A DNA stretch of 64,000 nucleotides from Streblospio benedicti (Eukaryota > Annelida > Polychaeta > Spionida > Spionidae), in assembly GCA_019095985.1 (NCBI GenBank), contig CM032664.1, positions 52,255,765-52,319,764 of the forward strand, given 5' to 3'. Below, piece by piece: positions 35,425 to 57,500 of the stretch. Position 1 is the first letter of the stretch. Each line of letters begins with the position of its first letter. A program made the translations under genes and the position numbers. A model generated the notes under the pieces. The model saw only the letters and a program-made list of their open reading frames with translations. It was not told where the DNA came from and did no database searches.

Positions 35425-38310
35425 ATATACCGTGTACAAATTCTCGTCTACATGTTTGAACATTGTGATGTCTAAATCTCAATATAAATTAAGGAAACTA
35501 TCTTTCACCTTTCCAGCGGTATGATGTTTTGAAGCTGGAGCCGTTGCAAACAAATGCACCAAGTTATTTTATCGAGTGTTAATATGTATAAAATTGGTAG
35601 TCTGATAGAACGATCTATGTAAACATTTATTTGAAATGACATAAAATGTTCAGGGTTTGTGTCTTGGCATAATAAGCTGCATCGGCACTGACTTTATGTA
35701 TGGTTTTGTGTACATAATTCTTGGCATTTATGTATACAATACATATTAGATTCTATTTTCCTTTCCTGTGAACAAAAAATTCTCGCAGGGAGTTTCCTCT
35801 TAGTTGTTTTGTGTGCAAATGAGTTGGTAACATTGGTGTAATCATATTAATGAATAAGAATGTGGTTTGTTTAAGTAGTGTTTACCAATGCAGAATTGGA
35901 CAAAACTGATATTTTCAGGAATGAGAGGTATTTTTTAAGGCTTTAAGATCGTATTAATCACGTTAGTTGTTACAATGTTGATGTACACTGTTATAGCATT
36001 TTCCATAACCTTTACTTAGACTAACAATCTACCTTGTTGTCATGGTTTTAATTAATGACAATAATGATCACATATGCACATGTTCTTTACTTTGGAAATT
36101 ATATTTTCTGGCATACTATCAATGTTGAACTCGCTTCCATTGAATTCAAGTAAAACTATTTCAAATTGTTCAAATTTTTGCGTCAAGGACCGATAGATAT
36201 AGTTTGGTTATTTTGCAGAAAACGTTGGGTATTTAATTGTTATACTTAACATTAACAGTGACATAGTTTCTACTTGTTTCAGTAACTTGGGTCCAAATGT
36301 TCATGTTCTCAGTTGGCGGGTCAATTACATTTCTCATTACAATAACTAATGTGCATGTATTATGTTTTTGGTGGACTTAATGTACAATTTTTTAATTGAT
36401 TTTTCCTTGCCATAATTTATTCATAACATTATCAATAAATACAATTGATAACTTCAACAACGAGGCAGAATATTTTGGAATATATTTGATTTGAAATTTT
36501 CTGTAGAAAATAACTTGGAAGAATCTTAGATTTAAACATGTACCTAACTACATTGTAGCTGCAAACAAAACAAAAACTCGCACTATAATGGCCGGACAAA
36601 ACCTATTCGAAAACAAATTTTTATGACAATGTTAGAATTCATTCTATTACTACTAGTAAATGACCCCCACGTTTATTTACTCTTTTGATACATGTTCAAT
36701 CATAATCAGATTATCTCAATTTAGTGTTGAAATGTCAACCCATGGCCTTCTTAACAAATGTTACTGTAGAACTGTAGAATAGGTGCAAAAGTTTTGGGAC
36801 AAAAATTGAGAGTTGTAGATCGATTGGGTGCGTGTGACTTTTTTTATGTAACTGTTTATTTTTCTTTGCCAACAATAGATATCTTATGAACTGAATGAAG
36901 GTTAAAATCTATTTTGGAAGTTTTCCTAGTTAATTATATTGTATATTGATTTTAACTGAGATAACTGATTTTTTGTATGAGTTGATACATTTAGTCAGAA
37001 TTTTGTGTTTAACGATTATTTTTTCTTATTTTTTTTTTGACGCAGGCTTGTCTTCAATTTAAATTGATATAGTTCTGTATATGGCACCAGTGACGTTGCC
37101 TGATCCGGGAAAGCTGACTGTTACAATAGTTGCCAAATCTTGGGATTGTTTATCGAGATCCAGAGTAGCACGAAAATGAATTTTGTTGAAGTCGTCAAAT
37201 GCATTTGTGACAACATATCAAAAACATTTCACAATCAATGTGCATTTCTTAAGATTTCCTTTCATTTCAAAGAAATTGTTGCAATAAATCTGGTAACTAG
37301 ATCATGTTGATTGTTAGTTTATGTTTTTATGTCATACCTGGAGTGAGTTAAGTAGTTTTTATTATCAATGCAAATTTAGTTTAGATAATTTTGTAAATAA
37401 TTACTTATATTATTTTAAGAGATTTTACGAATATATGGTGTGTTTGAATTTAGTGTGCAAGTGCACGCTTATTTTACAATGATTGTGTGCAATACAAAGG
37501 TTTTCAAAATTAGTATTAATGCTATTGAATAGCTTTTGAAATGTGATGATTTGCAATTGCTATTAAGTGTTGAAATCTTTGTTTTAATCTTCTGAAAAGT
37601 TCAGATTTCTTATCTACAATTTTATTCTTTTATTTGCCATGGTTTGAATGATTCCAGATGATTTGCTTTGTGATCGATGTGTTCGATGGTTGTTAACATA
37701 ACCACTTCGGAAAAATGCAGGATTCCCACGGATGTTTGAAAAGTTTGAATTTTTATTTTGAAAAGCTGGGAGAGTCATTAAATTTGTGGTCCTTGAAAAT
37801 TGCTAAGTAATAGAAAAAACATTGAATTTTAAAAATTCATATGCTTTTGGATCAGAGATGAAATTTTGTTGACCTCACCGCCATGATATCCTCCAAAAGC
37901 TTGCATTTTGTGCTTTACAATGACCTTTGATAAAAATCTGTATCAGCCACTGTCGTAATGAGCATGAATCTATATTATACGTTAGTGTTGGCTATAATTT
38001 TGAATGAATTTTGTGTGTTGAAAATTGTTTCTAAAATAAAATCTCATATAAAAAGTCGTAGAATTTTATCACAAAGTCAGTGGAAACCTGAACTGTGACT
38101 GAAAGTTTTAAGTTTTATTGTTAATTAGATTTATTCAAAAAATATTTGTGCAATGATGGAATATATTAATGTGGCATTTCAACAGCGTGCACAGCAACAC
38201 ATTACTGATAAGTATTATCTGGTGTTTAATTGTTTGACTATGTATTGATAAGTAAGATTTATGTGGCAGTAAAATGAAAAGAAAGAAGTGAATAAACATT
38301 TACATGATGC
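35425..38310 (+). other. Probable ATG13 3' UTR and downstream sequence
   Basis: This is a strongly AT-rich stretch of almost 2.9 kb with no open frame above 60 codons. AATAAA-type signals occur near 36436, 37283, 38036 and 38290, so several polyadenylation sites are possible. The longest form would give an unusually long 3' UTR. Transcript data would be needed to know which signal is used. Confidence 0.4.
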
Positions 38311-38929
38311 ATTTTATTTGCAGTGTTTTTTGTTCAAGTTGAATGCGTTGTAGGCCAGATTTGTCCACGGGTTTTGGCCAATGTAGGGGTTAAGGGTGCC
38401 TCTTACTGATGCGTTTGAAGGTGTGTGTACTGTGTACAAACTGCAGTAGAATTCTTACCACTGATTTAATCATTATAACAACAGATTTTCAAAAATTCCA
38501 TCATCTGTTCTTCATACCAAGCACATTCCTACCACTATTATATAGAGAAAGAGAAAAGAATTAATTACACAAACACTAGAAATTACTTCGGAGCACGATT
38601 TAAGTTGCGAATTTCGTGGGTAGGTGCAAAAACGCAAACTTAAATAGTCCGCAAACATTAATAGCCTATGTAAAGCATGATGGACCAAAATCACAAAATT
38701 AAATAGTCACAAAATAACTTATAGATGAAAATCGCAAAATTTAATAGCCACAAAGTATTCTAGTTTTACAGTATTAAGCCCCACCCCTTCACCACCACAC
38801 TTTTCTGGTGCTCTTGGTTTCAACGAATAACAGTGCATAAGTCTGCAGCTTAAAAGGCACATGTCAATATGTTACATATATATTCTCTGTAATCCAGGGT
38901 AATGCATCATATATCTTTGTTCTGTAGCT

Positions 38930-39060
38930 TACTTCTGTGGCCGTAAAGTGGACAGATCTTTGCACTCCTGACCAGAAGGTCGTGCGTTTGAGTCCCAGTC
39001 GGATCAAATGGTGGGCGTTGATCACATTTTTGATAATAGGCTGCACACTACTTTGCAGTA
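38930..39060 (+). mobile_element. tRNA-derived SINE fragment
   Basis: An A-box-like GTGGCCGTAAAGTGGAC (38936-38952) is followed by CACTCCTGACCAGAAGGTCGTG and a B-box-like GTTTGAGTCCC ending near 38996. The order and spacing match the RNA polymerase III promoter of tRNA-derived SINEs. It does not fold as an intact tRNA and the 3' body is not recognisable, so the borders are approximate. Confidence 0.6.
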
Positions 39061-39826
39061 CTTACATGTTGAATAGGTACAGGTGAAGCGAGTGAACGCT
39101 AATGTGAGTGATTACAGCTTGAATTGAACTATGCTCCCTGGTCAGCTGAAAATCACTGCTAGTACTAGTGTGACAAGGATGCTATGACTCAACTGGTGTA
39201 GATGTAAGCACAATCGTTTATCGTGTTGATGTTTTAAACACGACATCTACACTGACATTGGGGAAGATTGTGATTGCTGCGTTGACAGCCGTAGTGAGAG
39301 GCTTGAGTTGCATTCCACTGAAGACACATTAAGGGTCAAAGGCGTTAATGTCCTTTATCTCATAACAATTCATTTTAGAAGTTTGTGATCAAATCCACTA
39401 ACCTAGATATGGAGGGTAAGTATAATATATTTGTTTCTTTGTTGAAGATGATCAGTGAAACGTGTTCACCCTCTGCTTAAAACACAGATGATGTAGCGAA
39501 TGTCTGCTATGTAATGAATGTGGAGAATTTATTCTAATACTGACTCCTGACATTTACATACAAAATCACATAGACTAACAATACACGATATGTATATGAA
39601 CCATGCCCTTTTCATATGTCTGTTTTGTATATATAAATCTTGCCAACGATCAATGAATGCCATTTTCGATCCCCCAGGCGTCCACAACTCATTCAACTGT
39701 TCTAAAATCGCTCATTGATGTATCAATGTAAGAGACCACGCTATGATGAGCAATGTAAGATATTCATCGTGGACAACCTGATGGCATGAATGTGAAAGTA
39801 GGTTCACACTTATATATGTGACAGTA

Positions 39827-39987
39827 CAGTACAACCTCCAATTAAGACCACCTCTCTATTGAGACCACCTCTACAATAAGGCCACTTTTCATGGCCCCAA
39901 ACGTTCATGAAGCTACCAAAATGAACCTCCGTATAGAGATCACCTAACACTGGTCCCAAGTGTGGTCCTAATAGAGAGGTTTTACTA
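39827..39987. mobile_element. MITE with CAGTAAAACCTCTCTATT-type inverted ends
   Basis: The left end CAGTACAACCTCCAATTAAG and the reverse complement of the right end, TAGTAAAACCTCTCTATTAG, match at most positions and continue into GACCAC. The 161-bp element has no coding capacity. Related words appear at 21228-21385 and 41325-41425. Its terminal repeats suggest a non-autonomous DNA transposon; the superfamily was not determined. Confidence 0.6.
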
Positions 39988-41324
39988 TATTACTGTAAGG
40001 GTGAGCTTGTAAAATACCCGCGAAAAGAGCTACCCTTATCAGTACAGTCGGGTACCAAGTCCACTGAGCATAAAATGTCAATAATTCTGCCATGAAATAT
40101 GCGCTTGTTGTGTACATAGCACAATGCTTTTTGTGTGGTCAACGACAGTGATCCAAGATCCACCGAACAATATGATTTACCATTCCTAGTATAGAGAATG
40201 TTCTGTCATACTGCAATACCACGTGTGTAGTTGAGTGTTGCTCAGGTGCGCTCTCTGCCGCCCCAAACTCACCACTTGAACTTTGGGGCTGCTGCTGTAA
40301 TATAACCCCTGTAACGTACCCAGACAGCAGGTAACTTGCAGCACATCCCTATACGGTTAGTGGATGATCTAAAGGTATGTGTGGACACCAACCAAATACT
40401 AACATAACCGTGGATATTATGCTGATATCTCCAACACCATAGCAAGGATTTAGGTTTTATCAAACTGGATCTGAATTGATGTTAAATGCCTATTGTGATA
40501 AGCTTAACTATAGAGGAAATTAATCACCAAACACACAAGCCCTTCAGGAAATCAGTACATGTTCTATTTGACTAGCCGGGATCTCAACGCGTTTCTTCAT
40601 ACAAAACTAAAGACCTGCGGATAGAAGTCGCATATGGGATATGATTACGTCCAGAATATTTGGTTTTAAGGATTGCCTGGATCGTTGGTTCATGTGAAAG
40701 TAAGTTTAAGGCATTTCATAGACGTATACTTATTCAAAGCTAATCAACCTATACATGTACCCTGGGTGAATTTCATCTTCATATTGGTATGCGTATTGTT
40801 TATTAATGAGATTGACCATTGCGATGGGATACCCCGCCACTACCCCACTCACCAGGTTACTCCATAAGCAAACACTATTAAAGAAAATGGATTACAGCGT
40901 AAAGTGTGTGTGTGAAAAGGATTACAGCAAATCCAAAACTTTGGAGTCTTACAAGTACGTTTACTACCGAAATCCCTCCATAAATGGAGAATAGAGCTTC
41001 AGAAGAGTTTCTAACTGGAACACGGCACTATTTCAAATTTCCTATTGCATAAATGTAAAATTGAGATGCTGCTGTCAGAAATCCTGTGATACCTGCGTGT
41101 TACGATCGTTAATCCACCCCGCCTCATCACATAACAATGCGGATTAGCTGCCGCCAGTACTCCCCGCGTGAGATGTGTGATCGATCTGGAGGCTCCTCAA
41201 TAACAGAGATCAATAAACAGTCACAATAGTTCAATCGCACTCCTGATCACTGCTGATTTTGTCCATGCTAGCAACTATAATAGACGCTGTTATTAATCTT
41301 GTAAAGTAAACCTATACAGTATAC

Positions 41325-41425
41325 ACTCCGTGGCTGCACTCAAGTGGTCCTGAATAGAGGTGGCCTCTTCAAGTATGGAGGTCGGCGGTGGTCCGTTATT
41401 ACAGATTGTCTAAAATTTGAGGTTC
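41325..41425. mobile_element. Partial copy of the GACCACC repeat family
   Basis: Contains GTGGTCCTGAATAGAGGTGGCC and GGCGGTGGTCCGTTATTACAG, diverged versions of the words in the copy at 39827-39987. It is a short relic with unclear ends. Confidence 0.4.
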
Positions 41426-42239
41426 TAGAGTACGTGTAGACATCAATGTTTCCAACGTTGACTAGAATGTGCTTATATGAAAATGAGTTAATATAGTACA
41501 CTAATATCTGGATATAATTTCTAAATAGACAGTCTTTATATGATAGCAATGTCTATCTGGATTCAAATTTTCTGCAGTGCAAATACCATTGGCAATCGGC
41601 CGTAGACAGACTAGCCTATGCTGAAGTTGTATTTGCAATCCCTTTCATACTATGCTTTGTGGTCTATGCTGTAATATAACCATCCCTATAAGTTGCAATG
41701 AATGGTACTTTTCAACATATTGTAAACTTATTTGTTACATATTATTTTAGTTACACTGGAAAACGGTTAACATGCACTTCAAGTCTACGTACTAGCATGG
41801 GACCACTCTTTCCCGCTATATACATAACAATCCACTCCATTTGGAATTTGCTATAGAAGATCACATACCCTTAAGTAGACTGTGCACTTTCCAGACTATC
41901 ATAGGAAGTGATAAATCGTGCTAATGTGTTTATTCTGCTTTCATTATAGGTGTGTGCCACATTCACGCCGTTACTTCTGGTTTCGGAGCTAAAGGCTATA
42001 TGAGTACTAGTTCAGAAACATTGGCTTTTTAAAAGAACAGCAACAATTGTGGAGACCATGAGCTTTGAGACAAGAAATACCTGGACATTGACGTCACCCA
42101 TGATGATTTCTCATGTATGAGTATTAACTCTAACATCATGATCTCACTGGAGATTTTGCTAGAGAATCCGAAACCCTTTAGGATAGATTTTATGTGCATA
42201 GTTATAGATTGATTAAAAATATACAAAACATGTCTACAG

Positions 42240-50184
<7,945 letters not shown>

Positions 50185-51500
50185 CACGGAAAACACTTCA
50201 CAGTCAGTACAGGAATATTTGCTATATATCCAGGCATCTAGACCCCGTGTTACAACACGTAATATACTGTATAATAATATACTGTATAATATACTATAAT
50301 ATAAAGGTTGTCCTGACTTATGAAAACACAGTATTGCTGATATCGGCTGTCTCTCTCCTCCGCTCTCTTTGCCTTTGTGTTAAAAGTGCAGTGAACTTCT
50401 GGTCAAAGAACTTTGAAATGAATTCAAACCTAATAGTTGTAGCGATTGACTAATCAGTGAAAAGTTGTTTTCATTTCAGATTTTTGTGTTACTTTTGAAA
50501 GAATTTAATGTAACTTGAGTTTGGTCAAGTGATATTTTGTGAAGTTTCACAAAAGATCATGTTGTACATTTTTCTTGTACATTACAACTTAACATGATGT
50601 CAGTAAAAATGAAATTACACAAGTTAGCGTATAATAAAGTGCAATTGCTGATAAATATTAAGTTTTCTGATTTTGTTTAATGTTTACATTAAAATTAAGT
50701 CTTGTACCCCTAGTCAGTATGAATCAAGATATGTGCTTATATAAGAAATTTTGACTTTGAATGAACTGTAGGTGCATCTAAACAATTGTTACATGTAATA
50801 CTTATACTGATAGTTCCAGGTGCTATAAATTATTGTATTCAATCATGATGATCATGGAAATGTACATGTTCAATTCACTTTATATGTTCTGCAAGTATAA
50901 ATCAAATAAATAAAAAAAGACTTAATGAAAGTATTACATTTTTTATTGAAATATAAATTCTATTCAATCTATTGCTTGAGAAAAACACACAAAAATCATA
51001 TCACCAGAGCTTTTGAACTAACGTATATTCAACTTTTTTTACGATTAAGGATATCAACACTGGTTTTTCACTTGACTATATATAGTCATAAAATAAAAAG
51101 TGGCTGTTTTCAGTTTATTTTATATTAATACCGCTGAATATTTGATCTTCACTAAAAGAATGTGCAAGATCACGGTTTATAACAGTTTCGCGGAGCACAT
51201 TTACACATTCATAATTACAATGTTGGGTTTATCTTGATTGGTTACATTTATCAATATAAAGACACAATACTCACATACAAATAAAAATATAAATGCTGAT
51301 CAATAATTCACATTCATTAACACATTCAAAAACAATTCTAACAAGCATCAATCAAAAGTAATTACTACTTTCAGACTAGCAACATCAAGAATGATAAACA
51401 ACATGAGGAGCACCACATTACAAAAGCATAATCGATAACAAATCATAAAAATAAATCCTATAACAAAATATCACAGTAATATAGCTACATTTTAAGTGAT
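50185..51500. other. Shared 3' region of two converging genes
   Basis: The receptor gene (+) stops at 50184 and the LRR gene (-) stops at 51501. AATAAA-like signals for the plus strand lie near 50633 and 50905. For the minus strand, TTTATT (reverse of AATAAA) lies near 50940 and 51115. The two 3' UTRs may therefore end close together or overlap. No other gene is seen. Confidence 0.5.
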
Positions 51501-54500
51501 TTAATATGTAAAATTTAGGTTTAACTGCTTGAGTGCAGAGCCTGTCCGTTGATTATTGTCCGATTTGGTTAAATGAGTTGTAGATACATATTCTCCCATA
51601 TCCATTTTGTCATGATCACAGCTGATATTGGAGGGTGACGGTGGCGGGTTTTCTGCGGCGTCCGTCTCGCAATCATCCACCAGTTTGCGCCACCTTTCTC
51701 CCTCTCTACGGAACTTTAACTCGCACTTCTCACACAAAATACAGGGTCGCCGGTTAGGCCTGAATTTAGACAAAATAGGTATTAAATTATATACTTATAT
51801 ACACATCGAATATAACAAAATAGACACAGTATACATTGTTGAAACTAAAGCTCGTTGGAAAGATACCCAGGCCACCTAAACAGTGCACAGTGAGCCCGTG
51901 TAGGCGTGTACTCACAAAGCCTCCACCAAACATTCACAACACTACTTTAGTCATAATAAAACAAGTCAGGATAAAAGATCCCTAATAAATGATGACACTG
52001 GGTGTGCGTTTCGCGCAAAGATTGTTTACAATCTTTGTTTAGTTTTGTTTTTAGCTCACTGCGCACTTCTATACCCAATGTATATTCAATATTACACATA
52101 TTCTACTTTAATACTTATAACAGGCAGATTGATGAGCAGGAGAAAACAGCCAAATGGGCTACATATATGTACCTGCTAAAATAAGAACCATTAACATTGT
52201 GTCTAACTTTGCTTCTGCCCATACATGTGCATTGTCAGCGTAAAAATGCTTTAAAGTTCCTCACCTTTGCAAAGAAATTAGATTATTATACCCATAATCA
52301 CGCCATGAGCTTGGGTATGCCAAACCAAACTGCGAACGAACTAAAAATAAGAATAAGATCATCATGATTTCAGAAAAGCATGAGAACACCAACCAACCAA
52401 TTGAATCAATCAATCAATGGAATTGTTTAATCAATTGAATGAATGAATCGAATCAATCAATCACACAAAAATCTAAAACTTTTCACTCAAATTATATAAT
52501 TGTACAGGTTAACACACATTTTCTTACTTCCGGTAGTAATATTATCAACTATTACTCAATATATTAATACTTTGAAAACTAAACACCAGACGTTCACCAA
52601 CAGAATCTTTTTAAAGGGTTTCAAAAAATAATATTTGAATAAATTATCATGAGTTCAGCTTAGCTTTGATAAATATTGTGGCTTTGACATATAATGCCTT
52701 GTAATCTTGTCACTGAAAGTAAGTAAATTATTGTTTTGGTGATTCTGGAACATCTGTCTTGCATGCAATATAATCTCAGTACTTACTAACTGCATTGTTG
52801 TACGCGATTGAAGATGGTGTTATTATATTTGGAGGCCTTGTTCGCCTAAAATAAAGATAAGACTCGTTTAAAACATCCCATTCAATTAAAACATCTTCCT
52901 ACTTCAATGCTTTTAAAGAAAATGATGCTCCAACTGAAAACATATACATTTGTATTGATTAGTTTATAAAAAAAAACTTACATTAATGCTCTAGCTGCAG
53001 CAGAAGATTTTGGTCTTTGTGGCAATCCTTCCATCCAGCCTGGAATATGCGCTGACTTTGGCCGGTGCTTCATTTTTTCAAAATGCAAATCACGCCCACC
53101 TGCCAACCAGGAATCGCCTCTCCGGATAACAGTGCTGTGGCTTCCAATCTAACAATAGCAATTCTGTGTAAGTATTTCTGTCCAAGAATCCTGTATACAT
53201 CAAATACATAAGCTCTATATATTATGCTTACAATAATTTCAAAATTTCTGGCCAGGAAATTTTAGACCAGGAAAATGAAAAGACCAGGCTACTAGTACAT
53301 TTTACTATTTTTGACAATGAAAGGTTATGAAAGAGCTCACTCATTGTCACAGTGCTTTGTGATATATCTCCTATCCCACCCACCACAATATAGCCTAGTA
53401 AAAAATATATAACATGATATTTCATCTCACCACAGATGTTGCCTGATGCCTGTTGGCCCCATATTCATACGCATCAAAATTAAGATTGATTTTGCTGCTA
53501 GGAGAACATGGTCTCTGTGGAGGTGGCAACTCAACTTGTGCAGAATTTCCTATGAATAGAATATAAACTGGTCAATAAGATATCAAATTATTCAATTTAT
53601 TCTATCAATTATATCAATTTATTCCAAGTTAGGAAAGGATCAAATATTACAAGGGGAAGCAATCAGAAATGAAAAGCATACTAGTTAAGAATTGGGTGAT
53701 ACCCTGTGTGAGTAACTGTAAATTGTGTGACCAAGCAAACCTCAACAGAAAGTTAAAATGAGTGTCTCCTCTATGAAATAAATTGCTCCAATTTGAAAGG
53801 AAAAAAATGAGAGCTTCATGTTCAGTCAAAATTGAGTGACCCTGTCTTCAAAGCAACTTGAAACTGAGCGACCCCCAGCTTCTCAACAACACAAAAGTTG
53901 GTGGCCCCACCACTGTTTCAGCAGCCTCCTGCCACAGCCATATTTGATCCTTCCTTTATGGGATCACAGCAGAAGCATTCTCATCTTCCTCACCTGTGAA
54001 GTCACTTGCTGTCATGGATGCTTGTGTAACTGCAGTGGGTGTTTTTTTACACAGGTTAGTAACAAAATCTTACCTAGTTTAGAAGGGCTTTTTTTCCAAG
54101 CCTCGGCTCTTGCAGAAGCATATGGTGACCTGTAGCTTCTTTCATCTGCAGCAACTATTATTCTGCGAGAGTCTAAAGGAATTGATGGGTTCTGTTGACC
54201 TTGAATCACATGCTGATTTTTATGTCTGTAAAAAAACGAGAATTTTTTTATTTTTTACTTTTAAATCAGACTAACAGTTTTTTTATTTCTTATTATTAGA
54301 ATTATAACACTAACGGAAACTTTGTGCACATACATGCAGGTCGAGTATGGGTCAATCTGGCATAAATGATTGATAGACGACCCACACAAAATGCTGAGTA
54401 ATTAAAACCTCTATAAAACATTTGGACAGATAAACATACCGTTTCTCATCATGGGAATTCAAAATTGCCTTGTCATCCGTTTTATCCTTCACATTCATAG

Positions 54501-57500
54501 AGATGTTATTTTCAGTGCTTTCATAAGAAGGGACGTTTACGTTAACTTGTGTGCGAGGAGTAATAATCTGAGGTGATTTATCAAAAGTTGATTCCACAAT
54601 GCTATTGGTAGCGGAAGTTATAACACTTTGGACAAAATCAGATGCTGCCAACCTCATTTCTTCGCTATTTGTTCTTGGTGTATCATTGTTTTGAGTTTGC
54701 ATGCTATAAGCCTCACTATTCTTTGTGTTCATTTCATGTTCCTGGATAGTTATTTCATTAAGATTCTCTTTTGCAATCTTGTTTCCTGAAGTACTCTCAT
54801 CTTGATTTGTATTCTTTTGCAACGGTTTCTGCAGTTCTTGGGGTGATTCTAGACTATTCCGATGAGCTGTTTTTGAATCAATTTCCATAAACTGGTGATA
54901 GAGAACTTCATCTTCATCGTCACTGCCTTGGCTCAAGTCGATTGATACTTTCCTCCCTCTTTAATGAACAAAAACAAATTTGAACGATTCAGTGAAAAAT
55001 TACTCAGACAATAATGTGTAATCAATTTTAAAGACAAAATATTTCACATAGAATTAACTTTGTGAATAGTTGGATGGCAAAACTTGTTAGTAAATACAGT
55101 GAAACCTTGCTATGTTAATATTACTTATGCTTAGTATTATCTATATTTGTAAAATAGAATACATGAATCCTGTTTTCTCAACTATTTGCTGTCTCAAATT
55201 TTTCTTCACATTCCTTCAACTTCAAGATACATAGTGTCTGCTATATACATCAAGAAATACCTTAGACAAGAACATATTTGGAAAGAACCTTTACACATAA
55301 ATATATATTAGCACTTTAAAAAAATGATTTCGAGTCACAAGACCTCCCATGGATGAGCTGTGCGCATAAATATGTAGCCAATTTTACACTGAAATAACTA
55401 TGAAAAGTAACTTTGAGAAATAAAAGCTTTACCTTTCCTTCTTTGCTGTCTCAGTACCACCTTTTTCCTGTGAAAAAGAAAGAAAGTAAAACATAACAAA
55501 ATCTATTGGTGTAAAACATATAGATAGATTGATTGATTTTGCAACTTATGTCCATCAAAATGTTAGGACACTATTAAAGTTTGAATGGATTTTTCGCAAA
55601 ATTAATCAATCTAGCTATATGAAAAGAAATCCAATGAATCTATTTACAAGGTGTAAAATATAGTTCATAACATAAAAGTAATCTATTTAATATTCAAATT
55701 TTAAAAAATATATATATTTTTTGCTGTATTATTGATCTACAATAAGAAGTGAGCGTACACAACAACCGTGTACATTTTGTGAGGATTCATGAATGTGGAG
55801 CTTTGTCCAACAGACGTATATTATCTAATTCAACTGCTTTATGAATTTTCAATATTTAATTCTATTAGTTCCTAAGTACGGGATGATGTACATTTTGTCA
55901 TGAAAATTGTCAATAGCGTGCAAAACTTTTAGCACACATGAAAAAATCTTGGACCTATAAAAAAAATAGAATATCAGAAACTTGACCAAACCACCCCTCC
56001 CCTAGTGTTCCACTTTTGCAGAGCGTGGCAAAATGTACATCATCCCTAATTGTTAAGCACATGTTCTTAGAATTGCTTATACATACAGAGAACTAAATAA
56101 TAAATGGTTTATTCTATGTAGAGCCGGTATCATGGTTAAAAATAAGCTAATAAACAAGTACACAAGTTAAAATAAGATCACATGAATTAGGTTATTAAAG
56201 CAGTATACACATTATTTATACTCCATGCATCCTGGCATATACCGGGGTACTTGATGTATTACAAAAAAAATCATACAAAAAGGAAGAAAAAAATGTCAGT
56301 CACAAGACCATCTTGAAAAGATATACCCACAGGATAACTAGAAAGTTACCAATTGGACCACATGCCCGCTGTCCACTTCCAACATAAATTTCTTAAAGGG
56401 TCATGAGAATGACCGAAAGCTTCAGGTGAGCTTTCAAAAATTGCTTCAAAGTATAAGTTAAAAGTAGGATGAAGAATGAAAACTTGAACAAATAAATATC
56501 CAATGAAGTGTGCTGATTGATGCATATATTCCTCATATGTTTCACATGAAACGAGAATTTTTTTAATATGTAATATATACCGATACACCACACAATAAAA
56601 ATATTGGGCTAATAAAAAAAATAAAATAACATCTCCTGGCATCATATAAGACATTTAGAATTTGGATGAAGTAAATTTGTTATGTGTTGAATTCCGTTAC
56701 CAAAGAATATCTATATATTTGTCTACGTTATTCACTAAGCAACTAGTTCTAAGTTAATTAGTATTCTACTTCAGGCTTTATTTTTGTCTTACAACAGTGT
56801 CATAGAATGGTCTTCCAGTCATAAGATTATGCGCGAGCCCACGCAATGCACACTGTACTGTGTCATACATGCCTGCCGGAAGCTCATAATTCTACGGTCA
56901 AATAATAATAATATGAAGCTATTATATGTCAAATATGTGTCATTAAATCATGTATGGAACATATTTCCATAATATGGCATAAAAGATCAAGATTTCTTCA
57001 TCAATTTGAATTTTATTCGCTTTATCATACAAAACAAAACCCTCATACAACAGACATACATACAAATAGACATCACTACAAGCACATAAATTACCTCATC
57101 TTTTATTGTATTCTTGTTGGACGGCAATTCTGTGACTATTTTCTGCGGCTTGGAAATAACTTTATTGTTGACTTTATTTGTATCTTCCAGCACATCTATG
57201 TTAATTTCAAGCTTAAGATTTAGTTGATCTTTTAATTGTGCATAGACGGTTGGGACTTGTACAGGATTTTCCAACTGAAACAGAAATTCATGTAACTTAT
57301 ATCACGGCAAGCACAGATATAGGTTATTAAGAGGTACATGTACTTCATAAGGGATGATCGGAAATGCCACCAAATAATCATAATACCTGTATGACAACAT
57401 TGATTTTTGATAAACCCAAAACATTTTATACCTTAGCAAATATTTTCGACCTTGTCTGTCAGACAGTCTTTTTCAAGCTGACGTCACACAGGATGACAGG

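Larger units (their letters stand above)
39061..42239. other. Region between ATG13 and the receptor gene
   Basis: No coding exon could be supported. The receptor's missing first exon (signal peptide, ending in phase 1) should lie here if it is in the window, but no hydrophobic ATG-initiated exon with a suitable donor was found. The region contains one or two MITE-like copies (listed separately) and is otherwise AT-rich. Confidence 0.4.

Noticed and set aside
38936-39010. tRNA gene
   Set aside because: A- and B-box-like motifs are present, but the cloverleaf does not fold and there is no 3' terminator; a tRNA-derived SINE explains it better.
50970-50982. 13-base match to miR-137 (TATTGCTTGAGAA)
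   Set aside because: The upstream sequence lacks a complementary arm, so no precursor hairpin; coincidence in AT-rich 3' sequence.
52400-52465. AATC-rich stretch as a LINE tail
   Set aside because: It resembles a degenerate ATCA/AATG simple repeat, and no element body or target duplication can be defined.
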